From Davidsoniella eucalypti (lineage: Eukaryota; Ascomycota; Sordariomycetes; Microascales; Ceratocystidaceae), in NCBI GenBank assembly GCA_004009845.1, contig RMBW01000147.1:1-56575 (forward strand): a stretch of 56,575 bases of DNA, written 5' to 3'. Made by a program: the position numbers and the translations under genes. This document shows positions 10,155-20,228 of this stretch, piece after piece; within the stretch, counting starts at the first letter, position 1, and every line of letters starts with the position of its first letter. The notes below the pieces were generated by a model, which worked only from the letters and a program-made list of their open reading frames with translations, was not told where the DNA came from and made no database searches.

Positions 10155-11606
10155 GTAATCGTGGTGGCGGCTGAAATGGTCGAGCAGGCTCTCAGTGACT
10201 TCCCTGTAAGTAGGCAGGCTCCAGAGGATGGTGGTTTTGACCACTAGCTCTTCCCGTGTGGCGCGACGTAGGAGGTCGATGAGCATGTCGTCGTCTTGCA
10301 TACCTGCGGCCAGAGCTAACCCTTCGAAACGGTTGAAGAAGTCGAGGAATGATTCGTGGGACTCCTGGCGGGCACCAAAGAAAGCAGTGCGGGCTTGCGA
10401 CTTACGGGCACGGCTGCGGAACATGAGGTCGAGTTTGTCTAGCAGCTTGTCGTATGAGCCGGGCTGTTCGCTAATGGAGACGAAGAATTCGTTGAGTTTG
10501 GCGCGTGTGTCGGTGCCCAGTCGGCTGAATAGGTAAGCAGTTCGGGCCAGCTCGTCGCCTATAGCTCGGCCATCGATTCGCATCTTGAAGACTGCTAGGG
10601 TTCGCCAGTTTTCATACTCTGCGTGAGTACCTCCAAATTCGATAAGGTGAGGCTGAGATGGGCGGACGCGGCTACGGGATCTCGAACGTCTTCGGGTAGT
10701 GACGGCAGTAGTTGGGACAGGAGGCATGGCGGGAGCAGTGGGTTCGGTATGGTTGCCTATGACCAGTTGGGACAGTAGCGAGACAGTGTCCTTCAATTCC
10801 CTAAGTTCATTGAGCAGTGCATTGTCGGCAGGCTGAGGGGCGCGTGAATGGGCAGGGCCAGGAGAACGCGTCGGCTGGCGGCCACGGGATGGGGGACGCG
10901 ACGCGTGGCGGACAGACATTCCCATGCTTTCGGCCAGACGGGCCAAGTCAGAGTCGGGGGAAGGGTGCTGGCTGACGGAGGGGCGACGACGAGAATGGGT
11001 ATCTACACCAGGGGCAAAGTGGGATAGGCTTCGAACAGAGGCGGCACGACTAATGGCACGGGTGTGAGTGGTCTCGTATGAGATTAGTTCCTCAGCTTCA
11101 TATGCAGCAGCTCTTGGAGCGACTAGAGGAGCGCGGGAAGAGTGCACGGGGTTACCATCCTTATCACGCGGGGGAGAGCGTGGGATGCCGATGAAACAGG
11201 AGGAGAGGAGACGTGAGGATACATGAGCACGAGCACGCGCTTCGCGGATTACGCGGTTTCCACAGGCGACGTGGCCAACAAAGTCACCGGTGAAGGAGAG
11301 GTGGCCCAAGTTATCGTGAAAGTGTTCCTTATGGGCGAGGACGTCGCGTGTGGAAGGGCAAAAGCCAAGGAGGGAAGCCAGACGGGCGCGCTCCTTGCGC
11401 TTGAATAGTGCGAGGTAACACCAGCCGGGTTCGCGCCAGGCGCGCTTCGTAGGTAGGTCAAGGGCGGACAAGATGTAGCCCTCAGCCGATTCCTGGTTGG
11501 GGTTCAGGGTGAAAACTCGCGCTAGGGCAAAGTTATGCCAGGTGTGGTAGACGCAGCGGGTTAGGGTAGCAAGGAGACCCCAGAACAGAAATAGCAAGCC
11601 AGACAT
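10155..11606 (-). pseudogene. E1 gag, N-terminal part (interrupted by E2)
   Basis: The start chosen is ATG at 11606 (MSGLLFLFWGLLATLTRCVYH). The frame is open further upstream through the leader repeats, but that part is repeat-derived. A hydrophobic N-terminus is followed by GWCYLALFKRKERARLA, a HFHDNLGHLSF block, a long Arg/Ser/Pro-rich linker and a capsid-like region (FEFG-type fold start near LIEFGGTHAEYENWR, RAKLNEFF). The frame is unbroken up to the E2 insertion at 10155 and continues at 3727. This Gag differs strongly from that of E2 although their pol regions are very alike. Confidence 0.88.
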
Positions 11607-12101
11607 GGTGACTTGGACGTGTGCGAGAAGCGGGCGAGCGGACGGATAAGGCAGGTGCAAATAGGGCAAGCAAACGGCTTGGACAGGATGAATAAAGGCA
11701 AGCAAACGGCTTGGACAAAGGGAGAAATCAAGCGGTCGGCTTGTACAGGAAAAGGGGCAAGCGGACGGCTTGGACAGGAAGAGGGGCAAGCGGACGGCTT
11801 GGACAACAGAGAGGGCAAGCGGACGGCTTGGACGGAAGAGAGGGCAAGCAGACGGCTTGGACAGAAAGGAGGGCAAGCAGACGGCTTGGACAACAAAAAC
11901 TTAAGAGTTATCGGTCTCAAAATGAGACGATATACGAGGATTTGCAAGGAAAAATGGTCGTAAAAGTGGATTGAATTGAGACCGATGAGGGAGAAAGAGA
12001 AACTAAGACTAAACTACGAGGGAATCGGTCCCTATTTATGTCAAAGTCAAGTAGGGCCAAGGCATAACTTGGCCAATACTGATGGGCCTTAGACCCTTAC
12101 A
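11607..12101 (-). mobile_element. E1 5' LTR and leader
   Basis: The LTR lies at 11923-12101 (179 bp, TGTAAGGGTC to CGTCTCA on the minus strand) and the leader at 11607-11922. The self-primer is at 11986-11976 and its matching site at 11920-11910, again 11 nt with a 2-nt gap. The leader has eight hairpins (11667-11888), all with CAAGC/GCTTG stems and varying 5-nt loops. The outer 5-bp flank is ATCCC (12102-12106); its partner would lie beyond the left window end. The LTR keeps the GGGA-N5-TCCC motif after TATA but lacks the outer dyad arms. Confidence 0.9.
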
Positions 12102-14001
12102 ATCCCGAGGATAAAGAGGTGGCCCTTGGATGGAGGTAGGGGGCCAATAAAGTCCATGGCCAGCTCGGACCAGTGGCGTGATGGGATTGGAAGGGGTTTG
12201 AGGAGACCGCGCTTTTGTTCTCGCCAATACTTGCTTTTTCCGCAAGTGGTGCAGTTGGAGACGAATTGCCGGACATCGTTGGTGAGTCCTGGCCAAGTAT
12301 ATTCGCGCGCGACTAGGTCCCTGGTAATTTCGCGGCCAGGGTGTCCTGACAAGTGGGAGTCATGGACAGTCTGGATCAGTTTGGTGCGTAAGGGTTCAAA
12401 ACGGGGGATCCATAGTCTGTTGCGCCAACGAAGGAGGCCTAAGTCATCCACGGAGCATTCGCTGATTTGCCATTGCAGGCCCCATGCTGAGGGAAAAGAC
12501 CTAGCTGTTTCTTGGACAAGGGAGCGGGCTAGCCACCATCGGTTGTTGGAGGCCAGGGCTTGAGTCCAGAGGGCTGTGAGGTCGGGGTCTGCGAACGGGG
12601 AAGGTAGTGCGACCTGCGTGGCGACCTCGTCTGAGGCTGCGTCCAGGTCTGGGACGTTGGACCAGACTGCGTTGATTACGACCAGGTTGTCTCCTGAGTC
12701 GGCAGGGGCGAGGAGTTGGTGTACTCTACTTAGCAGCCTGTCGTCGTTGGCATCCTTGGGCATGTCTTGGTCTCGGCGGGAAAGGGCATCGGGCACAACT
12801 TGGTCTGTGCCCGGGCGGTGCTTTAGTTCAAAGCTAAAATCCGATAACTCGTAGCCCCAGCGGCGTTGGCGCTCTGCTAGGGTTCTTTTGGTCCTAAAGA
12901 ACTCGAGGTTACGGTGGTCCGTGAATACAGTGAAATGGACTCCTAGGAGAAAGTGTCTCCATTGGCGGATCGCCCAATAAATCGCCAACATTTCCTTGTC
13001 GTGGATAGGATAGTTGGACTCAGCAGGGGTGAGTTTCCTAGACAGGAAGGCGATTGGGTGAAGGAGGCCGTCAGTGCCGCGCTGAGTGAGTTCAGCGCCG
13101 AGGGCATAGCCAGAGGAGTCCGCTGAGAGAATAGTTTCTCTATCAGGTTCGAAGGGGACCAAGAGGGGGGGAGCGACGAAGGCTTCCTTGATCTTGCGGA
13201 ATGAGTCGTCGCAAGCGTCAGTCCAAATGAAGGGTGTATCCTTTTTGGTTAAGTTGGTTAGGGGAGCCAGGGTTTCGGAGATGCGAGGGACAAAGTCCCT
13301 GTAAAAGTTGACAAAGCCTGTGAAGCGGCGTAACTCTGTCAGAGTGTAGGGACGTTCCCAGTTGCGAATGGCTTCGGACTTGTCCGGGTCTGCACGGATG
13401 CCTAGGCCTGGGCCCACCAGGAATCCGAGGAACTTAATTTCCTTGGCTGCGAATTGGCATTTCCTGATGTCGAGCTGGAGGTCTGCTTTGTCCAGGGCGG
13501 ATATAATTTCCAGGACTAGTTTGCGGTGGTCTTCAAGGGACCCGCTGGAATAGATACAGACGTCGTCGATATAGGCGTCACAGTTGATACCATGCCATTT
13601 GTCCAGCACTACGTTGATGCGGCGTTGGAAGGCAGCTGGGGCGTTGGTAAGCCCGAAGGGGACGACGTTCCACTGGAAGGCACCCAGTGGGGTGCGAAAG
13701 GCTGTTAAGTGTTCAGAGCCTGGGGCAATTCGGATGCGGTGGAAGGCCGAGATAACGTCTACCTTGGAAACCCATTCAGAACCAGTGATGCGACGCAGAG
13801 TTTCTCCCATGAGAGGCAGGGGGTACTTGTCCTTGATTGATGCGTTGTTAACTCCACGGTAGTCTACGCAGAAGCGTACTCCGCCTCCTGGTTTATTGAC
13901 GAAGAGGACGGAGGAACCGTGTTCCGAGTCAGAGGGGCTAATGAACTGGGTGCCTTTGAGGCCTTCCAGGGTCTTTTGGAGGACGAGGAGTTCCGGGCGT
14001 G
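12102..14001 (-). pseudogene. E3 pol: RT, RNase H, integrase start; cut by E4 and E1
   Basis: This is an open minus-strand frame encoding most of RT (FVNKPGGGVRFCVDYRGVN, YIDDVCIYS), RNase H (TDHRNLEFF, DALSRRDQD), the integrase zinc region (HPGREITRDLV, NCTTCGKSKYW) and the beginning of the catalytic core (AMDFIGPLPPSKG). The E1 LTR then interrupts it at 12101. On its 5' side it is interrupted by E4; GCGTG is duplicated at 13997-14001 and 15413-15417, and the protein frame continues at 15413. No stop or frameshift is seen inside, so E3 pol was sound before the insertions. E3 is clearly distinct from E1, E2 and E5 in sequence. Confidence 0.9.
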
Positions 14002-14180
14002 TGTAAGGGTCTAAGGCCCTGGTTGGTTTGGCTAAGCTTGATCTAAGCCTATGCAAAACGGTTATAAATAGGGACGTCTTCCCGCCGTTATTCCAACAGA
14101 TAATAGTCCTTCTCTCCATCGGCCACAATCTAATCACCCTTTCTAAGATTGCTGGCCTCGTCCCTCCTTAGATCCTCTCA
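14002..14180 (+). repeat. E4 5' LTR
   Basis: The LTR runs TGTAAGGGTC to TCCTCTCA. It contains the TATAAATA bulge-in-dyad (AACGGT and GGGA pairing with TCCC and GCCGTT) and the self-primer at 14118-14128. Confidence 0.92.
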
Positions 14181-15233
14181 TTTTGTGGCCGATCAACCCT
14201 TAGATCGTCGACGTTTGACGCGATCACCTTTCGTTTCTGTGATTATACCTTCGTTTTTGGTGTTAATTACCCCTCTTTTGGCGCTGTGAAAATGCCTTAT
14301 CTTTGTTTTACCGTCTACTCTATGTAATTGAGCCGACGTTTTCCCCCGGTTTTGCCGTTGCTTACCTAAGTGGAGCTGCCAAGTACCCGTAAAACGATGC
14401 AAATCGTCGCGGAAGTAGTACCTCTGTAACGTCCTCTGAAATTAAGCCGACATTAACCCTGGGATTACGCCTGTTGCTCTGGGAAAATAGAGCCTGATGT
14501 AGACCCCTGTCGTCCCGCTAAAATGGACCTGTATGAGTGCACACGCCTGTTGAAAGGGTGTCGACCGTACGCCCTGGGAACCGGCCTAGCTAAGTCGTAG
14601 TCGAACCGAAATAGACACAGAGTCCCTCCCCTGCATACACCCCTCCATTGAAGCCAACAGGCCATCTACCCTTGTAACGACCCCGTTAGCCGTGCGCTAA
14701 GGTCGCAAGGATTTTCACACCCCTATTTTTACATTTTTTAGGGGGTGCATGCACCCCTGTCCGGTCTTTTAGGGGGTCAACACGGACCCCCCATCCCACA
14801 GAATTGCATCTACCAGGCCCCCCTGGAAACCCTCCGAATGCGCCCGACGGCGCCCCCTTAATTTTTACACCGCCTTTTCAACCATTTTTCCTGCGATAGG
14901 CAGGGGGAAATGAAGACACCATGTACCCCCCAAGGCTTCACATACGCCCCGGTATCGAGCCCGGATAAGTCGCACGCCCCGGTAGTAAGCCCGGCTAAGT
15001 CGTGATCGGAAGAAGAAGGACTAGTACCTCGTGGTCGGATTGCACCCCCCCTGGGCGTCGCAGATGCAGAATATACACGCCCCCAAGAGTTTCGGGCACG
15101 CCAAGGATTAGGCAGGAATTTATTGATGTTGCAATATTGGTTTTAGCGTACACGGGTTGTTTTATTGGTATTTGTAATTAGAAAAACATTAGTTAGGTAG
15201 TATATTTTTTCTGCCGGTGGAGGGGGAGGCTAT
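14181..15233 (+). other. E4 interior, non-coding
   Basis: No protein is recognised here. The interior includes the primer site, an exact 16-bp palindrome GGGGTGCATGCACCCC (14742-14757), several GC-rich patches and the polypurine tract at its end. It differs from the hairpin leaders of E1, E2 and E5. Confidence 0.8.
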
Positions 15234-15412
15234 TGTAAGGGTCTAAGGCCCTGGTTGGTTTGGCTAAGCTTGATCTAAGCCTATGCAAAACGGTTATAAA
15301 TAGGGACGTCTTCCCGCCGTTATTCCAACAGATAATAGTCCTTCTCTCCATCGGCCACAATCTAATCACCCTTTCTAAGATTGCTGGCCTCGTCCCTCCT
15401 TAGATCCTCTCA
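15234..15412 (+). repeat. E4 3' LTR
   Basis: This LTR is 179 bp and reads identical to 14002-14180. It is followed by GCGTG and E3 coding sequence. Confidence 0.92.
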
Positions 15413-16098
15413 GCGTGTGAGGGGGTAGAGCGACTGGGTAGGGATTTTGGCGCCTGGTTTGAGCCTGATTTCCAAGTCTACTCCTGGCCTGTGCGGGGGT
15501 AGTGTCTCGGCTAGTTTAGGGTCGAAAGCCGAGGCTACTGGCTCTAACCAGTCGGGTAAATGCGGACGTGATTTGTCCTTATGGGCGAGAGCGATCTGGA
15601 TGTTCTCCAGCGAAGCTCTATAAATACTCACGTTGCCCTCCTCGCTGCAGAGTTTATAAAATTCCTCTGCGTTTAGCTCTTCAGCAGGTGCGATAATCAC
15701 CTCTTGTTTCCGAGGCCGGAGCCTTACATCGTTGTTTACCAACCATCTCTGGCCTAGGATGATGTCCTCAGTTTGGCCAGGAACCACGTAGGCCCAAATG
15801 GTTTCTTGGTGGCCGTTGATGGTGAGGGAGAAGGCGGCGATGGTGTCGATGTGCGGGGGGTTGTCCTGTGTAGTGACTTGGACAATCTCTCGTTCGGAGA
15901 TGGTGTGGGTGAGGATGGCGTGGGGGAGGAGACGCGGGGGAACGACGGCGACAGTGAGGCAGCCACTATCCACGAGGGCCTTAGTCGAGTAGTCACCTAA
16001 ACTTACGTCTAAATAATTACCCGAGGCACTCATTTCTAATCTGACTATTCTATCTCCAATTGATTCCCCCTTGTCGGGGAGCGGTTTCCCCCGACTAT
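15413..16098 (-). pseudogene. E3 pol: protease and RT N-terminus
   Basis: The frame is open in -1 relative to gag from the gag stop at 16099. The first Met is at 16033 (MSASGNYLDVSLGDYSTKALVDSGCL, with the DSG protease triplet). The segment GQTEDIILGQRWLVNNDV is shared with the E2 protease, followed by the linker to RT (LPDWLEPVASAF, HRPGVDLEI, SLYPLTR). The E4 insertion stops it there, and the frame resumes at 14001. The protease would cut the Gag-Pol polyprotein. Confidence 0.88.
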
Positions 16099-16108
16099 CT
16101 AAAAATCC
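16073..16108 (-). promoter_or_regulatory. E3 candidate gag-pol -1 frameshift site
   Basis: On the minus strand gag ends CCG GAT TTT TAG (stop 16101-16099) and pol is open in the -1 frame. Stem GTCGGGG (16095-16089) pairs with CCCCGAC (16079-16073), starting 4 nt after TTTTTA. The pairing is preserved relative to E1 and E2 with different bases. Confidence 0.68.
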
Positions 16109-18087
16109 GGCTCATTGCTGACTGAAGGGGCGGTGCTAGAGGATTGCGGTTGCGAGGTACTTAGACATTCATTGATCATTGAGCGAACATCCTCTAGGGA
16201 GATGGATGGCTTAGTGGCCGCGGCGTTGGCGCGGATGGCACCCCTGGCGTTGCGTGAGTTACGGCATTCTGCGGTGCTGTGGCCTGGTCTCTTGCATTTG
16301 GAGCAGAAGTTAGGGGAGCTTGGGCAGAACCTCGGGGAATGTCCCTTTAGGTTGCAGGAGGAGCAGGGGGGAGCGTCTGAGCACTTGAACGAGGAGTGCG
16401 TGGTCTGTTGACAAAAGAGGCAGGGCTTGAAAGTGGTTGCGCTGCTGTTCACGGGGGGCGCCTGAGAGGGCTGCATAGGGGTAGGCTGGCGCCAGTTGGA
16501 GGAGGTTGCACGGCGAGCCTTGTTGGTTTCCTTGACTCTGGCGACAGGACGCATTGTTGCTATCATAGTGTCGAAGGGTCTGATGTGGAAGAGCGTGGCA
16601 AGGTGATCCTGCATGTCTGGGTGCAGGCCTTCTTGGAGGATGGACAGTAGTGTGTTATGGTCTGTAATTTGGGCTTTGTCGCGGAGGGCGCATAGGCGGT
16701 TGGTGAATGTTTCGAAAGGCTCGCTAGGTCCCTGCTTTATTTTCATCAGTAGGCGGTTGGCCGTTCTGGCGCGGTCTGGGTCGTCATAGCGTGAGTCTAG
16801 GTACGCGATAAATAGCTGGAAGCCGGTAGGGGACGCTAAGTGCTGAAGGTACTTGGGGCGGACTTGGTCCCTGATCTCGGGAGAGAGTGAGTTCATGGTG
16901 TAAGCTAGTTGGTCCCTAGGCGAGTGAAACCTCTGGAAGTCGACGAGGAATTTCTCGTTGAGCTCGTGCTTCCATGTGGTGTAGTCGAACGATCCGTCGA
17001 ATTTGCGCACAGCGTCTAGGACGTCCTTACGGCGAGAGATGGAGTCTTCGCGGTTGGGGAGAATGGTAATGCCGCCAGCTAGGGGCGTTGATGTGGGCGT
17101 CGTAGAGGGTGCGTGTGTTTGAGCGGAGGTAGGAGCGTTACGGGTAGGGGCGGCTAGTTTGAGGCCATGACGTTCTAGGGTTTCAGCGAGAGCCGCTAGT
17201 TCTTCTTCCTCGTCGTATTCATCCTTGACAACCGGTGGCTGGACAGGTTTCTTTGGTGTGAGGAAGGAGGTGATGTCTGTGGCAATGTCGTTGAGGAGCT
17301 CATAGAGCTTGTCCAGTTGGCCGAGTTCAGGGGCGTTCTCCTTGAGTAGGTTTTGGAGGGCGATCAACTGAATTTCCGCGATGTTTAGGTTCTCGTGGAA
17401 TTGGAAGGCCCAGCGGCCTTTCTTGAAGGTGATCCAGTCCACCGGGTCCCTGGAGGCTGCTTGGAGTTTGCCTTGGTAGACCTGTGTGAGATAGTCGAGT
17501 GTACGTGTTGCCTCGGTGGAGTAGACCTTGGCGCGTGGGCGTCCGCAGATCGAGGTGCGCAGGGGAGCGGGCCTAGGCTGGGGGCCTATCTCTGGCTGGT
17601 GGAGGAAGGAGTCCATGTTGTCATCGATGGTGTCCGAGCCAAACCCTAGTATGTGGGGGTTGGTCAGGGCGCGGACTGTGAGGATCTGTGCGCTTCGGGT
17701 GGACCGGATCCTAGTGGGCATGGGTGCAATGTGGCCAATGATGCCAGATGCGAAGGTCATGCAGTGAAGGTGGCTGTGGAAGTGCGAAGCGTGGGACAAG
17801 ATAAGAGGACCAGCAGGGAAGGGGCCAAGTAGTTTGGCTAGGCGGGGACGCTCGGAGCGCTTGAAGAGGGAGAGGTAGCACCAGCCGGAGCGAGTCCACA
17901 GGCGTTTCTGCGAGTGAAAGGGGGTGGGGACGTGCTTGGCTTTGAAGGCCTGGATGAGGCGTAGCGTAGAGTCCGCTAGGAAGATAAAGATGATAGGGCC
18001 CAAAAAGAGGAAGGCTAGTGAATCGGTGAGGCCGTAAAAGAGGCCGAGGGCAATCTCCCAGACATGGAGAAGGATAGTGTGCATCAT
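16099..18087 (-). CDS. E3 Gag (662 aa), apparently intact
   Basis: This nucleocapsid/capsid-type protein starts MMHTILLHVWEIALG. The first 50 residues are strongly hydrophobic (one or two membrane-like segments: ALGLFYGLTDSLAFLFLG and PIIFIFLA). The block GWCYLSLFKRSERPRLAKLLG and a HFHSHLHCMTF region follow, as in E1 and E2. The middle is capsid-like (FDGSFDYTTWKHELNEKFL), and three CCHC knuckles lie near the C-terminus (CLFCQQTTHSSFKC, CSSCNLKGHSPRFC, CSKCKRPGHSTAEC). E1 and E2 have one knuckle each. The C-terminus ends Pro-Asp-Phe in the slippery context. Its pol is split by insertions, so E3 cannot move by itself. Confidence 0.9.
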   Translation of the reverse strand: MMHTILLHVWEIALGLFYGLTDSLAFLFLGPIIFIFLADSTLRLIQAFKAKHVPTPFHSQKRLWTRSGWCYLSLFKRSERPRLAKLLGPFPAGPLILSHASHFHSHLHCMTFASGIIGHIAPMPTRIRSTRSAQILTVRALTNPHILGFGSDTIDDNMDSFLHQPEIGPQPRPAPLRTSICGRPRAKVYSTEATRTLDYLTQVYQGKLQAASRDPVDWITFKKGRWAFQFHENLNIAEIQLIALQNLLKENAPELGQLDKLYELLNDIATDITSFLTPKKPVQPPVVKDEYDEEEELAALAETLERHGLKLAAPTRNAPTSAQTHAPSTTPTSTPLAGGITILPNREDSISRRKDVLDAVRKFDGSFDYTTWKHELNEKFLVDFQRFHSPRDQLAYTMNSLSPEIRDQVRPKYLQHLASPTGFQLFIAYLDSRYDDPDRARTANRLLMKIKQGPSEPFETFTNRLCALRDKAQITDHNTLLSILQEGLHPDMQDHLATLFHIRPFDTMIATMRPVARVKETNKARRATSSNWRQPTPMQPSQAPPVNSSATTFKPCLFCQQTTHSSFKCSDAPPCSSCNLKGHSPRFCPSSPNFCSKCKRPGHSTAECRNSRNARGAIRANAAATKPSISLEDVRSMINECLSTSQPQSSSTAPSVSNEPDF

Positions 18088-18299
18088 GGTGCAGAAATTG
18101 GATAAGTGCGGAAGAAACGTCGCGTTAATTTATGGATAAAGTGTCAAGTGAGGTGAGGACGCTGCACTGAAAATATGATAAAAGGTTGAGTGAGGTATGG
18201 ACGCTGCACTAGATAGTAAAGATAAAAAGGGTCAAGTGAGGTATGGACGCTGCACTGGATAGTAAAGTAATAAGTAAAAGCTGTAGATCGGTATCAAAA
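18088..18299 (-). other. E3 leader with three tandem repeats
   Basis: The motif GTGAGGTATGGACGCTGCACT (plus-strand view) or a close version occurs near 18145, 18186 and 18233, spaced about 44-47 bp. It is unrelated to the CAAGC/GCTTG hairpins of E1, E2 and E5. The site complementary to the self-primer is at 18287-18297. Confidence 0.75.
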
Positions 18300-18477
18300 T
18301 GACACGAACTAGGTGAGGCAGTGGCAAGCAATCTAGTAGAAAGGACTTCGATTGATACCGATGAAGGAGAAAGGCTAATATCTGTTGGAATACGGCGGGA
18401 ATAGGTCCCTATTTATAGCCGTTTATCTGACTAGGTAAATACCTAGACAAATACCAACTGGGCCTTAGCCCGTGACA
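18300..18477 (-). repeat. E3 5' LTR
   Basis: This LTR is 178 bp, TGTCACGGGC to TTCGTGTCA on the minus strand. The self-primer ATCGGTATCAA (18362-18352) matches the site at 18287-18297, the third sequence version in this window. The TATAAATA bulge lies in a dyad with ACGGC/GCCGT arms plus GGGA/TCCC. It is inserted in E5 RNase H; the flank is CTTAG (18478-18482). Confidence 0.9.
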
Positions 18478-20048
18478 CTTAGTCGCCTTGTCGTCAGTCG
18501 GCGCGTCCTTGTCAGGCTCCTGAGCCCAAACTGCGCCGATTACCACCAGGTCGTTGCTTGACTCACTCTTCTCGAGGAGTTGGTGGAAGCGACTAGCCAG
18601 CCTGTCGTCACTTTCGTTGGCTGGCATGTCCTGGTCCCTTCTAGACAGGGCGTCTGGCACAACTTGCTCAGTACCTGGGCGGTGGCGTAGGCAGAAACTA
18701 AAGTCCGAAAGCTCATATCCCCAGCGGCGTTGTCTCTCGGCCAGCGTTCTCTTGGTCTGAAAGTACTCCAAGTTACGGTGGTCGGTCCACACCACGAAGT
18801 CAACCCCTAGGAGGAAATGGCGCCATTCTCGAATGGACCAGTAGATAGCCAACATCTCCTTATCGTGAATGGGGTAATTGGCTTCGGGGGGTGTAAGTTT
18901 GCGTGAGAGAAAAGCAATGGGGTGCATGAGACCATCGTCTCCTCGCTGGGACAACTCTGCTCCTAGGGCGTAACCGGAAGAGTCCGCGGTTAATACCGTT
19001 TCTCTCAACGGGTCGAAAGGGGTCAGGACAGGGGGAGTGAGGAAGGCTCTCTTAACCTCGGCGAAAGCGTGCGCGCATGCGTCAGACCACACAAAGGGGG
19101 TATCCTTCTTGGTTAACCCTACCATCGGCGCTATCATCTCAGACAGTCGAGGAACAAAGTCTCGATAGAAATTGACGAAGCCGATAAATCCACGTAGACC
19201 TTTCAAAGTAGTGGGAGAACTCCAGTTGCGAATCGCAAGGGTTTTCTCAGGGTCTGCCTTGATGCCAATACCTGGGCCAACGATGAAGCCGAGGAACTTG
19301 ATTTCCTTAGCCAGGAACTGGCACTTGCGGAGGTCGAGTTGCAGGCCGGCGAGATCGAGTGCGTGGACGATTTCGAGCACTAACTTCCTGTGCTCTTCCT
19401 CAGTACCACTGGAGTAGATGTCTACATCGTCAATGTAGGCGCTGCAGCTGATGCCTAGCCATTTCCGAAGGACCGAATTGATGTAACGCTGGAAGGCAGC
19501 AGGGGCATTAGTCAAACCGAAAGGGATCACGTTCCATTCAAAGGCCCCTAGGGGAGTCCGAAAAGCGGTTAACTCCTCGTAGCCAGGGGCTATACGAATA
19601 CGATGGAAAGCAGCAATGACATCGACCTTGGAGACCCATTTGGCAGCCGAGATTTGCCGAAGGGTGTCGTGGATAAGGGGAAGTGGGTAGGAATCCTTCT
19701 TGGAGATAGCGTTGACTGCGCGGTAGTCCACACAGAAGCGAATTCCACCTCCAGGTTTCTTTACAAATAGGACGGGAGAGCCCACTTCAGATTTTGTATC
19801 CTTTATCCATCTTGTCCCCAGTAGTTCAGTCAAAGTCTTTTGCATCACCAACAATTCAGCACGCGACAGCGGGTAGAGCGATTGTACCGGTAACGTTTTC
19901 CCTTCAAGCAGTTCGATTTTCAGGTCTACTCCAGGCCGGTGTGGCGGGAGGTCCTTGGATGCCTTCGCTTCAAAAGCTGAGGCCACGGGTCTTAACCAGT
20001 CAGGTAAGGGCGGTCGTTCCTGTTCCTTCTGCTCCAGCGCCCTGTTGA
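18478..20048 (-). pseudogene. E5 pol fragment (RT to RNase H)
   Basis: The minus-strand frame is open and very close to E2 pol: NRALEQKE, HRPGVDLKIELLEGK, RT with YIDDVDIYS, RNase H with TDHRNLEYF, DALSRRDQD and the linker GAVWAQEPDKDAPTDDKATK. E3 then interrupts it at 18477. No stops are seen within. At its 5' end it meets an LTR (20049-20228) instead of protease and gag, so about 2.4 kb by comparison with E2 is missing. Integrase would lie left of the window. Confidence 0.9.
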
Positions 20049-20228
20049 TGTAAGGGTCTAAGGCCCTGGTTGGTTTGGCTAAGCTTGATCTAAGCCTATG
20101 CAAAACGGTTATAAATAGGGACGTCTTCCCGCCGTTATTCCAACAGATAATAGTCCTTCTCTCCATCGGCCACAATCTAATCTCTCCTTTCTAAGATTGT
20201 TGGCCTCGTCCCTCCTTAGATCGTCTCA
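20049..20228 (+). repeat. Solo LTR of the E4 type marking a deletion in E5
   Basis: This 180-bp plus-strand LTR is nearly identical to the E4 LTRs (differences in the CTCTCC, GTT and ATCGTCTCA parts). The left flank GTTGA (20044-20048) does not match the right flank ATAGG (20229-20233), so it is not a simple solo LTR. To its right is E5 leader and to its left E5 RT; gag and protease are gone. This fits recombination between two E4-type LTRs in E5 with loss of the DNA between them. Confidence 0.85.

Larger units (their letters stand above)
14002..15412 (+). mobile_element. E4: non-coding LTR element (1411 bp), LARD/TRIM-like
   Basis: E4 has two 179-bp LTRs (14002-14180 and 15234-15412) that read as identical, flanked by the target duplication GCGTG (13997-14001 and 15413-15417). 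Its primer site TTGTGGCCGAT (14183-14193) is complementary to ATCGGCCACAA inside the LTRs (14118-14128, 15350-15360). A polypurine tract precedes the 3' LTR. The 1053-bp interior has no ORF of meaningful length and no gag or pol similarity that I can see. It is a recent, non-autonomous insertion in E3 RT that must borrow proteins from a related element. Confidence 0.92.
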
